Positions 48,558-61,657 of a stretch of DNA of 64,000 bases are shown here, piece after piece. The translations under genes and the position numbers were made by a program. The notes under the pieces were generated by a model, which ran no database searches, was not told the DNA's origin, and was given only the letters and a program-made list of their open reading frames with translations. The DNA comes from Ipomoea triloba (lineage: Eukaryota > Streptophyta > Magnoliopsida > Solanales > Convolvulaceae). Location of the stretch: NCBI RefSeq assembly GCF_003576645.1, contig NC_044922.1, forward strand, positions 1,881,013 through 1,945,012. The letters run 5' to 3'. Every line of letters starts with the position of its first letter. The stretch's first letter is position 1.

Positions 48558-50032
48558 ATGGTTTCGTTTGAGATGAACGATCGAAAAAGTAAGTCCATTG
48601 CTTCTGTTTGCTTTGCATTGCTTTGCTCTCGGATTTATCTGCTTGAACTAATCGTGTTGTATGAACTGGATAATTTGGTGAGTTGAATTTTTGATAGCCT
48701 GATATTGACTCGGAATGTAGAGGAAAGTTTTGGTTAGGCTTACTGCTTTCCCAATTATATTGTACATAATGAAACTTTGGTTATGATTATTTGAAGCCTT
48801 TTATTTTGGGAAGGAAGTACTTAGTGAGGCTGGAGAAGATTTTAGGGAAATGAATATCTAAATTGTGTATAGATGATGTTTAAATTATATGTCTAGCATG
48901 GAAAATTGGATGATGTGTGTAGCTTTTGATAAGCATGAAATGCAAGGCTTCTAGCTTTAGCAAAAATAAAATGAGACAGCCCTCCACTTGATAGGCGAAA
49001 GCCTATGTTGTATGCTTGATTTAATTTGTTGAAGACTTGAGGTGACTAATTTTTTGTTATGATTATTGAAATTCTAGAGGAATTTCATTGTGAGTTGCAT
49101 TTAAAATATTTTTATTTGGTTAGAATTTTAGAAGATGAAATGAATAGAACAAAGATTTGCTTTTGAAATTCTTTGTTTCCTAAGAAACTTTTCATGCTTC
49201 AATGAAACAGAGATTGGGCTAGGCTTGACAGGATTCGGAGTGTTATTTTCATTCATTGGAATCATTTTCTTCTTTGACAAAGGGCTAATTGCCATGGGAA
49301 ATGTAAGTTTCCTTGCTATTATCTCATTTGTTTGTCAGTTTGTGTAATTTCTCGAGTTCCTTACATTTATATCCACATGCCAGCCATTAACGTGCCGTCT
49401 TTTTACTGAACCAGATCCTCTTCGTATCAGGGGTTGCCATAACGATTGGTCTGAAGCCATCCATGCAGTTCTTCATGAAACGTAGCAACTATAAGGTTTC
49501 TGCTTATTTCTTGTGATAAGCCCCTGACTTTCTTGCTTCCTGCTTTCCCTCTATGCTTCCATGTATCCCTCTCATATTGATGATTTGTGTGCCTTTGTAT
49601 TATATGGAATGCATATCATTTACCAGTTGGTCTTGTTTTAATCATTGCATAGGGAACAATGTCGTTTGGTGCTGGCTTTTTCTTGGTTGTCATTGGATGG
49701 CCTATAATAGGGATGATTCTTGAGGCTTATGGCTTTGTTGTACTTTTCAGGTTAGTAGGATGTTTCTTCTCTTGAATGTTCAGTGCCTTCTTGCTTTTTT
49801 TTGTTTCTTGATTGAGTCATGCTAGTAGGTTGCTCACCAAATATTTTTCACAGTGGGTTCTGGCCAACATTGGCAGTTTTCCTGCAAAAGATTCCTATTG
49901 TTGGTTGGCTCTTTCAGCAGCCTTTTGTCAGATCGGTATGTCACATCTATTATTGCATTTGTTGAAGTATTTCTGAATTGATAGTGTCCAATTGATTGTT
50001 CTGCTTCATGATCATCTTGTTGCACTCAGTCT

Positions 50033-50065
<33 letters not shown>

Positions 50066-50355
50066 CTCTCTCTCTCTCTTAGCCATGAAGTTGAACTAAT
50101 TATATGTAATAATGATTTGAACTAAAATATTATTTACTAATTATATTTAATAATAAGAATATGTCAGATGGCATGCATTTTCAAAACATGAATCTGTACT
50201 TGATCTATTTGCTTTATATGACGTTGAACATATTATGATCGCTACAAATATTTTGATGGCTCTAAAGTCTCGAACAAGATCCAGATCTCTAATGCATTGC
50301 TTGTTCCTTTATGCAGTTCTTTGATCGTTACCGGGGAAAGCGAGTACCAGTATAA
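48558..50355 (+). CDS. GOT1: GOT1-type Golgi vesicle transport membrane protein, six exons
   Basis: Exons 48558-48588, 49211-49302, 49415-49495, 49653-49750, 49854-49935 and 50317-50355, all with GT-AG borders and consistent phases, give 140 residues, the usual length of plant Got1/Sft2-like proteins. These small tetraspan proteins act in ER-Golgi and intra-Golgi vesicle traffic. The protein starts MVSFEMNDRKK, then has hydrophobic segments at about 12-33, 36-54, 69-87 and 91-112, with the family motifs GLTGFG (16-21), a polar loop KPSMQFFMKRSNYKG, and a basic tail ending GKRVPV. Intron 5 holds a poly-T/(CT)n tract at about 50035-50080. Unrelated to the dioxygenase array; a conserved neighbour. 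Confidence 0.9.
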
Positions 50356-50802
50356 TAACTTTAAAGGATTGTGAAGTGCAGCCTCAAAGTGTTTGGTTCA
50401 GTGTAAGGACTAAGGATTGTGAAATACAGTGTTGAAGTGTTCCACTCAACAGTATGATGATTGATGACAGTAATAGTCTTGTTAGATGATAATATAGGCA
50501 CACGGGCTATTTTAGTGCCTCACCTTTAGATTCATAGTTGATATAAGCCATTTTTTGATTGACTTGTAATCCTTCTTTGCATCAAGAATTATTTGTATCA
50601 GATTTGGGGTTTATCCGTGCTAAATAGTAAATAGTCTTTTGGTGTTTGCTGGTAACAATTGAAAGAGCGAGCTATACGACACTACTCAGAATTATTTCAT
50701 ACTCTAATATGCTTGCTTTTGCTAGTTTAGGACTTGGGAGGATTTGCATTGACAATATTATGAAAGAAAATGATGTGGCAAATTGGCATTGATGAAATAA
50801 CC

Positions 50803-53194
50803 TGTAACCCCTCGGTTTTTCTGACAAAGTTAGGGTTCGAAAAATATTTTTTAGGCTATAATATTTATGAGATGATCTCTCGGTACTTTAGAAGGATTTT
50901 TATAAGTGAGACTAGTTATTAACAAGCTGCGATCTACGTACCGGTCACGAACCGTAAAATGTTAAAGGATGCTTATACAGTTCGAATTTTCCTAAAGATT
51001 AGATTATTAAGTATGATACGATTAAGCGTGAACTTCCTACTCGGTTCAAGTGAGAATTTAAACGGACTGTAATCGGTTCAAGTGAGAATTTAAACGGATT
51101 GTAAGAGTGAAATTGTTACGGACCTTCGTACCTGTATTTCGCGAGATACCGAAAAAAAATTCCCAATTTTAGTGGTTATCGACGGGATTATTTTTAGGAT
51201 AATTTTGGTGTTAGAATTTTCTCGAATTAAGTTATATTCCTCCGAACTTTTATCTGATTTAACCCCAAACTAGCAAAGTAAATATTTGTTCTTCAAGAGC
51301 CACCATAGGGAGTTGACATGTGGCACTCCTATTTACCACATGGTTAGTGCATTAATGGCATGTCATAGGAAGTATGGGAATGTTGTACTTGTTCCTTAAT
51401 CTTCAAGCAAGACTCACCATCATCCCCTCTCTCCTACTCCTAAGTTCGAAAATCATAAGGAAAAAGGAAGAAGAAAGAAAAGTTTAGTCTTCCACTTTGT
51501 GATCAAGAACTCCTAAGCATCTCTTCAACTCAAGTGCTCTAGTATAGGTAAGGCTTTGGTTTTGTTCGGTTAAATCCTCCCTAGAACTTAAGTTTAAGCT
51601 AAGAGTTCATGAAAATGTTGTTATTATGGTGATTTTGTTTAGGATCTTCGGTGAAAAGTTTGAAGGAGAAAATCATCAACTTCTACGGTTTTAAAATCTT
51701 CTAGAAATGTAAGGAATCCCTTAAGTTGGTTTAGTCACTTGAAGGTGAACAAATGCTAGTAAATTATGTGACTAGGAATTTTATGCGAAAATTATGTGTT
51801 AAGTTTGTGGATCTACTAGTTGACTCAAGAAACTACACTTTGGATTTTTGGTAATTTTTGTATACATGTTCATAGCTAATTTATGTATGTATATGTTGTA
51901 TTTATGCCCATATAGGCTTATACTTGTGAAAATAGTGAAAGGAAATCAGGATAGATTCTGGCAGTAACTTCCGAGATTTATTGGGAAAATTTGGTAAGGT
52001 ATTTTGACTCCATTTTTCTCAGATATGTAGTTCAATAAGTGTAGAACCCGCATATAAAATTTCATAATGATCGGAGTAGTATAAGTATGGTTTTCGAATT
52101 TTTTTTTCCAAAACTAGTCCAGAGAGAGAAATTCTGGACAGCACACTGCTAAGGGCAAAAATGGAATTTTCTGTGTTTATTCGTGGATCAAAATGACCAA
52201 AACTTTTTATGGACATCAAGTACTATAAGTTGGGGTTCTACCATAAAAATTTCAAGTGAAAAAGCGTTCGGGAACTATTTTTACCGGCTCAATCTTTCGG
52301 ACTGCGCCAAGCTGGAATTTTCTGAAAAAGAAGGGTTAGGAACAATTTTGACGAAAATATGTTGTAATAAAAATAGTAACGAAATTTTGGAATGTCACAA
52401 TCAATTTGGAAGAAGAAGTGTGTTTTTAAGAAACAAGTGTGACTCTTGTCACTTGGAAATTTCATGGTGAAAAGCCATTGACAAATGTGTGTGTTTTGGA
52501 AACATATTTGGATAAGTATAATTGTTTTGAGTCGTCATGTGAATATGCTAATGTGAGATGTCTTGTATGATTAATTCATACTGCAGAGCGAAGTCTATTC
52601 GCTGAGAGAATGAGTGGGAATTAAAAATGTCGTGTCCCGAGCAATAATGGGTGTGTTGTGAGTCTCACTTTGAATTAAGTGGAAATTCTCGGAAATGGAA
52701 GTGTTATGTGCTGATGTTACTTATATACTGTATTGTACTGTTTTGCTGTTAATATAATTGCAGGAAGAATGCAACCGTTGGGTAACGTTTACATTTTCTG
52801 ATTATCATGTTGTTTTCGAAACCTTTGTTTACTTTCGAGTGACAATGGATTTCCTTACTTAGCCGTCGCGCTAACTACACTTCATTGTGTCCGTTATTAG
52901 ATGCAGTCTAGCGTGGGCCTCTGTGGCCCGATGAGCTCTGAATAGGATGGGAGTCGAGGTTGAAGACTACTCTATCCTAGAATAGACACCCTGGAAGGAT
53001 TAGTTCCATATGTACACTTTTGGATGTTGATATGGTTATTTGAGGTTGTAAGTTTAGCCTTAGCGTTTGGGTATAGGAGAGATACCTAAGCGTGGCGGTA
53101 ACACCCAGTTTTCTGCTGGTTTGATGCTTCTGCAATGTATTGTACTATTAGGGATTTTGTAATAAATCCAAGAGGTGAAAATTGGGGTGTTACA
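50803..53194. mobile_element. Large solo LTR-like element (2,392 bases)
   Basis: Begins TGTAACCCCTCGG and ends TTGGGGTGTTACA, so TG...CA with TGTAAC inverted tips, and is flanked by a perfect 5-base duplication TAACC (50798-50802 and 53195-53199). TGTAACACCCC tips are common in plant Gypsy-type LTRs. No protein domain was recognised; frames at 52019-52470 and 53060-53329 lie inside and are not convincing. Its last 632 bases are repeated at 54181-54812 as part of the duplication described below. Confidence 0.7.
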
Positions 53195-55795
53195 TAACCG
53201 GATAATTGACATACAAGAATGATAATATTTTTTTTCTTTGAAAGAAAGACAACTTCCATTAATAAGCTTCAGAAAGCAGAGAGTTTGAGATGAAAAAGGG
53301 TGAGACATCAGTCCACATCTTACGATCAAACATGGAAAGGGATTCTCAAGCTAACATAAGAGATAAAAACACCAATAAACAATGGCAATAAATCTTTAAC
53401 ATCAAATTGCGAGTCAAGGTGTGAGACTTGAAGACTTTGGATGATTTGCAAGGCGTCAGTCTCAAGAATGACAATAATATTGTGAAGTGCGTGTGAGTGT
53501 GTGACAACTCAAAGGGAGAGCTGTTTAATGAGCATATTGTGTAGTGTGATAACTCATAAATAGTGTATGTAATAACACTTATGAGAGAGTTATTTCTGAA
53601 TAAGATCTGACTTAGATGAGAGTATTTGAATGAGACCCAGCTTAGATGATGCGGGTATCTAAATAAGATTCAAATTAAGTGCGAGTATCACTGTAATATG
53701 CATTAAAAAAAATTCTTTGTAAATAAATAAATACTCCATAGTTTTTAATGGAACAGTGATGAGATTAAAAAAAACTATATTTTAAAAGAATAAATTTAAA
53801 AATATTCTTCGATAAATAAATTTTTAAAATACTATACTTTAAAATAAAAAATAAATAAATAAATAAAAAAACTCATTTACTGGGATGGGTGCATGCCTAA
53901 TGGGGCATTACTTTGTGCACAGTGCAAGCAAACTAATCCAAGTAGCACTTGCCATGCATTTGCAACGTTAGCGTTGCTCATACAGTATCATATAATATCC
54001 TAGTTGTCCACTCCCCACCCCTCTTCTATCACCCACCCCCTTCAACTTCTAACCAGTCCTGATGCACGCCAGCAATATTTTTAATAATAATAACAACAAC
54101 AACAAGTATTATCTTATTTCTGTTTACTAAAGAAAGAAAACAGGATGGCATGAAAATCACTACCAAAGTAAGCTAGANCTTTGTATGATTAATTCATACT
54201 GCAGAGCGAAGTCTATTCGCTGAGAGAATGAGTGGGAATTAAAAATGTCGTGTCCCGAGCAATAATGGGTGTGTTGTGAGTCTCACTTTGAATTAAGTGG
54301 AAATTCTCGGAAATGGAAGTGTTATGTGCTGATGTTACTTATATACTGTATTGTACTGTTTTGCTGTTAATATAATTGCAGGAAGAATGCAACCGTTGGG
54401 TAACGTTTACATTTTCTGATTATCATGTTGTTTTCGAAACCTTTGTTTACTTTCGAGTGACAATGGATTTCCTTACTTAGCCGTCGCGCTAACTACACTT
54501 CATTGTGTCCGTTATTAGATGCAGTCTAGCGTGGGCCTCTGTGGCCCGATGAGCTCTGAATAGGATGGGAGTCGAGGTTGAAGACTACTCTATCCTAGAA
54601 TAGACACCCTGGAAGGATTAGTTCCATATGTACACTTTTGGATGTTGATATGGTTATTTGAGGTTGTAAGTTTAGCCTTAGCGTTTGGGTATAGGAGAGA
54701 TACCTAAGCGTGGCGGTAACACCCAGTTTTCTGCTGGTTTGATGCTTCTGCAATGTATTGTACTATTAGGGATTTTGTAATAAATCCAAGAGGTGAAAAT
54801 TGGGGTGTTACATAACCGGATAATTGACATACAAGAATGATAATATTTTTTTTCTTTGAAAGAAAGACAACTTCCATTAATAAGCTTCAGAAAGCAGAGA
54901 GTTTGAGATGAAAAAGGGTGAGACATCAGTCCACATCTTACGATCAAACATGGAAAGGGATTCTCAAGCTAACATAAGAGATAAAAACACCAATAAACAA
55001 TGGCAATAAATCTTTAACATCAAATTGCGAGTCAAGGTGTGAGACTTGAAGACTTTGGATGATTTGCAAGGCGTCAGTCTCAAGAATGACAATAATATTG
55101 TGAAGTGCGTGTGAGTGTGTGACAACTCAAAGGGAGAGCTGTTTAATGAGCATATTGTGTAGTGTGATAACTCATAAATAGTGTATGTAATAACACTTAT
55201 GAGAGAGTTATTTCTGAATAAGATCTGACTTAGATGAGAGTATTTGAATGAGACCCAGCTTAGATGATGCGGGTATCTAAATAAGATTCAAATTAAGTGC
55301 GAGTATCACTGTAATATGCATTAAAAAAAATTCTTTGTAAATAAATAAATACTCCATAGTTTTTAATGGAACAGTGATGAGATTAAAAAAAACTATATTT
55401 TAAAAGAATAAATTTAAAAATATTCTTCGATAAATAAATTTTTAAAATACTATACTTTAAAATAAAAAATAAATAAATAAATAAAAAAACTCATTTACTG
55501 GGATGGGTGCATGCCTAATGGGGCATTACTTTGTGCACAGTGCAAGCAAACTAATCCAAGTAGCACTTGCCATGCATTTGCAACGTTAGCGTTGCTCATA
55601 CAGTATCATATAATATCCTAGTTGTCCACTCCCCACCCCTCTTCTATCACCCACCCCCTTCAACTTCTAACCAGTCCTGATGCACGCCAGCAATATTTTT
55701 AATAATAATAACAACAACAACAAGTATTATCTTATTTCTGTTTACTAAAGAAAGAAAACAGGATGGCATGAAAATCACTACCAAAGTAAGCTAGA
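52563..55795. repeat. 1,615-base direct duplication with an N at the junction
   Basis: 52563-54177 and 54181-55795 match at a constant offset of 1,618 with no difference that I found by eye, including microsatellites and the 89-codon minus frames at 53060 and 54678. The copies are separated by 'nct' with N at 54178. It starts inside the LTR and ends 125 bases before the start codon of gene 7. The second half of each unit is gene-free sequence with (AAAT)n and a C-rich patch. Confidence 0.9.
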
Positions 55796-55836
55796 GATTG
55801 AGATGTGCAGACTAATGACGACAACAACGCCGGTAG

Positions 55837-55844
55837 TATATATA
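55837..55844 (+). promoter_or_regulatory. Probable TATA box of gene 7
   Basis: TATATATA, 84 bases before the ATG, just beyond the right edge of the duplication. Confidence 0.5.
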
Positions 55845-55920
55845 GTCCTCTACTCTCACTTCCTAAAACCCATCACCTTTACCATTTCTTCTTCAAACAC
55901 ACACTAATAAGATAATAGCC

Positions 55921-57092
55921 ATGGCTCCATCACTGTTAGCAAACCTTGACAGTGCACAAGAAATCACGAAATTTGTGATAAATGAAGGCCATGGAGTCAA
56001 AGGCCTTGCAGACATGGGAATTCAGACTCTGCCTAAGCAATTCATTCAGCCACCCAGAGAAAGAATTGCTACAAGCAAGTTAGCGTCTCAACTTTTCATC
56101 CCAGTTATTGATATGTCAAATTCGAACGAGCAAAAGGTGGTGGACATGATGGTGGATGCAGCACAAATGTGGGGTTTTTTCCAAATTATCAATCATGGGA
56201 TCCCTACCGAGGTATTCGAGAATGTGAAGAGTGCAACTCAGAGGTTTTTTGAGTTGCCAGCTGAAGAGAAGAGAAAGTACCTGAAGGAGTACTCTGCCTC
56301 GAATTGTGTCCGGTTTGGAACAAGCTTTACTCCCCACGAAGAGAAGGCTTTTGAGTGGAAAGATTATCTCAGTCTCTTCTATGTTTCTGAAGATGAAGCT
56401 GCTGCACTTTGGCCTCCTGCTTGCAGGTTAGAATAATAAAACTCAAAGACATAATGACATGTAACAAAAAATAATCCTTTTTTCATTATTTTGGCACTAA
56501 TTAATGTCAGTGTTTCAGGGATGAAGCACTTGAGTTCCTTAGAATGTCTGAATCTGTGATCAGGAGACTCTTGGAGGCACTGATGAAAGGTTTGAATGTC
56601 AAAGAGATTGACAGAGAAAAAGAACTAATGCTAATGGGTTCAAAGAGGATAAACCTTAACTATTACCCTATATGTCCAAACCCCGAACTCACCATAGGAG
56701 TAGGGCGCCATTCAGACGTCTCAACACTGACTATCCTTCTCCAAGATCACATTGGAGGACTCTACGTCCGAAAACAGGATGATGACACCTGGATTCATGT
56801 CCCGCCAATCCCGGGAGCTCTGGTGATTAATATTGGAGATGCACTTCAGATTATGAGCAATGGGAGATACAAGAGTGTTGAGCACCGTGTGGTTGCTAAT
56901 GAGAGCAAGAACAGGGTCTCAGTGCCAATATTTGTCAATCCTAGGCCTAATGATGTTATTGGTCCTTTGCAGGAAGTGTTAGACAGCGGCGAGAAACCAA
57001 TGTACAAGAAAGTTCTTTACTCGGACTATGTGAAGCATTTCTTTAGGAAAGCTCATGATGGGAAGGAAACAGTTGAATTTGCAAAAATATGA
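55921..57092 (+). CDS. F6'H: Feruloyl-CoA 6'-hydroxylase-like 2OG/Fe(II) dioxygenase (array gene 7, two exons, divergent)
   Basis: Exon 1 is 55921-56426 and exon 2 56519-57092; the phase-2 intron has only 92 bases and sits at the same arginine codon as in genes 5 and 6. The product has 359 residues. Iron ligands are H233, D235 and H291, with R301/S303 for 2-oxoglutarate. It starts [18 protein letters not shown], has the family segment [11 protein letters not shown], and differs from both other subgroups throughout. Codon use is AT-richer than in genes 1-6, so it has a different compositional history. Its second half (DEALEF..., [15 protein letters not shown]) is nearer genes 1-4 than genes 5-6. 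Probably an F6'H; it may represent the older form of the locus. Confidence 0.92.
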
Positions 57093-57490
57093 GAGTATGT
57101 GTACTTACAACAATAAGAACTGCTTCACTCTTGATTTTCAGCAGTGGTGAAATAAAATAAATAAGTATCCAAAGCATGTATTCAGTTTATCATCTGATCA
57201 ATGAAATAGATAGAGCTTTTATAATGCTTTCTTGAATCATAAATTTTAGGCAGGTAAAGACAGTCATAGCACACAGATTATTCTCGTACACGTGCGTGCA
57301 AAAAGATTATTCATGAGACTTCTAGAACTTTATTTTTTGACACAGATCATAAAGCAAGCTACATTGTCATCATACAACTACCATACACACACACACACAC
57401 ACATGTATGATAAACTAAACTTCCAACTATGTAGACATCAATATGCACAACAGGCCAGTACCATGTCTCTTGCATCATCCAGATACTGAG
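57093..57490. other. Gap between gene 7 and the convergent AAE gene
   Basis: 3' flanks of two convergent genes, with a short (CA)n tract at about 57385-57403. A 65-codon frame here is not convincing. Confidence 0.6.
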
Positions 57491-60400
57491 TTAAAGTTTA
57501 CTCTGTGTCAGAAGCTCCTGCTTCCATTTATCCCTTAAAAGTCTCCTCAGTACCTTATTTGAAGCTGTTCGTGGAAATGATGGAACAATTTTTACAGCAT
57601 TCACCTATTGATCAAGGGGAAAAGATGAACATGTTCATCATTGGAATCAATACTAATTCCTGAAGGTCAAAATCATTACTGCTAATGACAACATTTTATA
57701 TTAAATGCCTTTCAAGATCCTAGATTGAGTGGTAAATTAAAATCACAATTCACAAAGGCCTTCTTAAACAACTATGTGCTTCCATCATGTAGTTTTCAGC
57801 TTGCTTTAGAGGATTTATTTCAAATTATTAACTAAAGTTAAAAATACTATACAATGCAGGCAATACAAAGGACAGTTTTAATAAAGTATTCAAACATTGC
57901 TAAAGAACTTAAGAGAAACAAACCTTGAATAAAGGATTAAGGTTCCTCTGTATGGCTCTTGAAAATTTCGTCTTCAGCTCTTCTGGTGCAATCTTAAATC
58001 CTTCTTTGAGCACCACAAAAATAACTAACTGTTCAGGACCACCATTTGCTGGCGATGCACTGACAGCAGCTGTTTCGACAACATTTTTGTCAGCCAGATT
58101 GCAAACACGCTCTATTTCAACTGAACTTGTCTGTATGCAGTGAAGGTAAAACATAACCTTAGATCATGCAGAACCGAACTGTGAACATAAGTGGCTGCAA
58201 TGTTCAAGGATGTGCATGCAGCTTATGCATTCTTATCCGAATGAAAAGCATATTACACAATGATACAAAAGTAGTGCATGGAAATAGGGGTGAGCATAAT
58301 TATCAAAAAACCGACGAAACTGATAACCAATAGTCGAACTGACCCAAAATTTCGATTTTCGGTAGGTTATAAGTTTTTAAAAAATATCAGTTATGACGTT
58401 CAAAAACCGCAATCTTGAGAGTTGAGACCACCTCTTCCCGTAAGACCCTTCATAAATGCACACAAGCTACTACACGAATGCACATAGACTAGACTGTGTG
58501 CAATTCGCCCCGCATGAATGCACACAAGCTACCCTGTGTGCATTCGTGTAGTAGCTTATGTGTATTCAGTATTCACGAAGGGTCTCACGGGACTCAAGGG
58601 AACAGGTGAATGCACTTGAATATTGGAGGGTTCAAGTGGACACATGCTAAGATCTTAACATTACTAAACTTTTAAGTTTGCAATAATTATAAAAGGAACT
58701 CCGTTCTTAAAAGTTTTCAATAATTATAAAATTGACCCCATTATTTTTACTAAAACCCTCAACCATTGATGAGCCCTGAAGATTGGCTGAGATTAGTCCT
58801 CACTTTTTACGACCATGTTCTCATTTAATTCTGCCCCTAATTTAGAGTTTAGCCCATTGCTCCATAAGCCCAATTCCTTGCCCAACCCAATGGAGTATTT
58901 TAGATGGGTTATGACCTTTGGTTTTTCAGTAACCGGCTGAAAACCGAACTTCAATTTTCAGTCGGTTATGAAAATTAAAAAATAAATTAGGTTTTCGGGC
59001 GTTATTGACTGTATTCAACCGATGCTCACCCCTAAATGGAAATTGTCAACTGCCACTTTATAGGAGCACAAACATTTTAGCTGCTCAATTGTTGAATAGC
59101 TCACAATAAATGAATTGGCAAATCCATATATTCTATTTGATTAAGAGACAGAGAGAATAGAGAAAGATGGATTTAAGTTACTGGAAATGGCGTACCTTAA
59201 TACCCCCAAGATTCATTGTGTCATCAGCTCTCCCTTGTACAACAAGATAACCACCAACAGTTCTTTTAAGGATGTCACCATGCCTCCTAAGTTGCTGGAA
59301 ATACCAATAAAGTATGAATATTGCAAAGTTAAATGACATTTGAAGATGAACTTAAATATTAGCAGTTATTAATAATAAATATAATTAGTCAAGTTGTTTC
59401 ATTTACATAGAAAAGTTTACAAAGGTTGAAAATCACATGACATTACAAAATAAAACATGATACATTCCAATCAATTCAAAATTTTTAATTTAATAGAGAG
59501 CAGTTATAGAAAGTAATTATTTTATTCATATTTCTTTAAACATTTGGAAAATTAAGTCATGAAATTCTACTACTGGCTTTCTACAATTTTTTAGTACATA
59601 TATACCATTCCTTTGTGCACTGGCATTCCCTTGAAGTATACTCTTTCATGATCAGCATTCAGTAGGACCTCACTAGCTCCGAAATTGATAGGAAATAGAC
59701 CAACCTCACCAATGCAGGCTTTATCATCTGGCTGTGACACAGGTTAAAGAATCAACGAATCAACACTAATGCAAGGTCATGAGATTGCTATGAATAGCCC
59801 ACTTGCCAGCTATTTGTTTATAAAGTATGACTTCAGTGTTAAGCAATGCAGTGGCTCAGCAGTGCATTATTTCCAATTGTATTTAAGAGAGCAGTGGGTG
59901 GAGACTAGTTGGAATTATAAAATATCTTACATAAGCATGGCCATCTTCATCAAGGATGACAAAGTCAACAGACATAGAGGCTGTGCTAAATGTTCCAAAC
60001 GCTTGTGGCTGCAAAAGACTTCCTGCAATGTAGGTGGATGCAAGCTCTGTGCCACCACAACATTCCACAATGGGTTTATAGTAGGCCCTCGAAGTAAGCC
60101 AAAGGTCATCATCAACATTAGAGGCTTCTCCAGTAGTAGCAAATACCCTGCATATTCTTGTTATTTAGTTTTCTTTTATGTAGTGGACTGGTTGTTAGAT
60201 ATGTGTATTTAATATTTTGTTCAAAAGCTGGTGAAAAGAGTACCTTATCCTTGTCCAGTCTAGGCCTTTCATACAGTCTGTGCTTTTCCAGGCCTTCACC
60301 AAGCTTGGAACGGTGCCCAAAATAGTTACGCCTGCATCCTGACATAATAGAAGGAAGAAATAAGGTCAGTTTTTGGATGCAGTGCTTCACTAGTTCATTT

Positions 60401-61621
60401 TAAAGTGCTTGCGAAATAGCATTGTTCCGACAATAAATTTTCTGTCAATTGTCATTATAAATTCCAAAAAAAAAAAAGAAAGAAAAGAAAAGAAAAGAAT
60501 GCAATATACACTCCGTACTAAAATGTCGTGGTCTCAATCATTGTGGAATAGATGACTCCAATCTATCACACATAAGGATGATAATAATAGCAAGTGTATT
60601 CCATAAATCTAAAATATTTTATTTACAAATAATGATCCCTTGCCAGTTAAATGCAGAGGTCAGTGAATCACCTGAACAAATTTTCCAAAACTACGGCCTA
60701 AAGGAGATCCATGATAGAGTGCCAGAGTTGCACCAGTCAAAAAGCAAGCATATAGTAAAGTTGGCCCCATCACCCATCCCAAATTTGTTGGCCAGCAATA
60801 TACATCTCCAGCTTGGACATCAGCATGAGCCCATGAATCAGCAGCAGTTCTCATGGGGGAGAGGTGAGTCCAAGGTATTGCTTTTGGATCTCCTGGCGAA
60901 GGAAAAGTGGATGCAATCAATGAGATAAAAGAATGCTAGGGGTAAACTACAGAAGGAACATATCGCACTGAATGATTCTCAACCTGTTGTTCCAGATGAG
61001 AATAGTATATTGGTGATAGCGTCTATTGGTTGATAAGCTGGTGTGTAATAACTTGGTCTGCCAGAAAAGAATATTTTATCAAGACTAACATTCTTGCAGC
61101 TGATATTGTTATATTAATATATTATTTCTTACCAAGGAAGTTAATGGTCACTTGAAAGGACTTCAAAACTACAAAAAAGTGTTGCCTAACCACATTGAGA
61201 TCTATATCACCACATTACCTAGGAAGGTGATGAGCACCAGCAAGAAAACCTTCCCATGATACATCTTGCTGTCTTAGCTGAATTTCAACATCCTCTCCAG
61301 CTGCAGGGACCACAATGACTTTCTTTGGAGCAGCTTCTACAACACGACTTCAATTGACAAACACCAACCATCAGGATTACTTGGCTAAACTTCTTTTTTT
61401 TTGGGTTAATGTAGAAGGAGTACAAATCAACTCGATGTGTTTTCAAACGAATAATATTCTTGAATCATGTTGAGGTAACATGTGCATGAACTTTATTACA
61501 CTGTCATGATAAAGCATTGACTTTGGTGAGGATTACTTCGCTTATTTTATCTTTTCTTCTCTCTTATCTCTTCTTGAGAAGAAGAGGACAGTCTTCACAC
61601 TCCTTAGTCCCAAGGTAGCTT

Positions 61622-61657
<36 letters not shown>

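Noticed and set aside
53060..54947. Two identical 89-residue minus-strand frames
   Set aside because: They straddle the LTR end inside the duplicated block, contain no recognisable domain, and are identical only because the DNA is duplicated.
59769..60928. Plus-strand frames of 116 and 147 residues in the AAE region
   Set aside because: They overlap AAE exons 8 and 10 in antisense; the minus strand encodes ANL motifs with consistent splicing.
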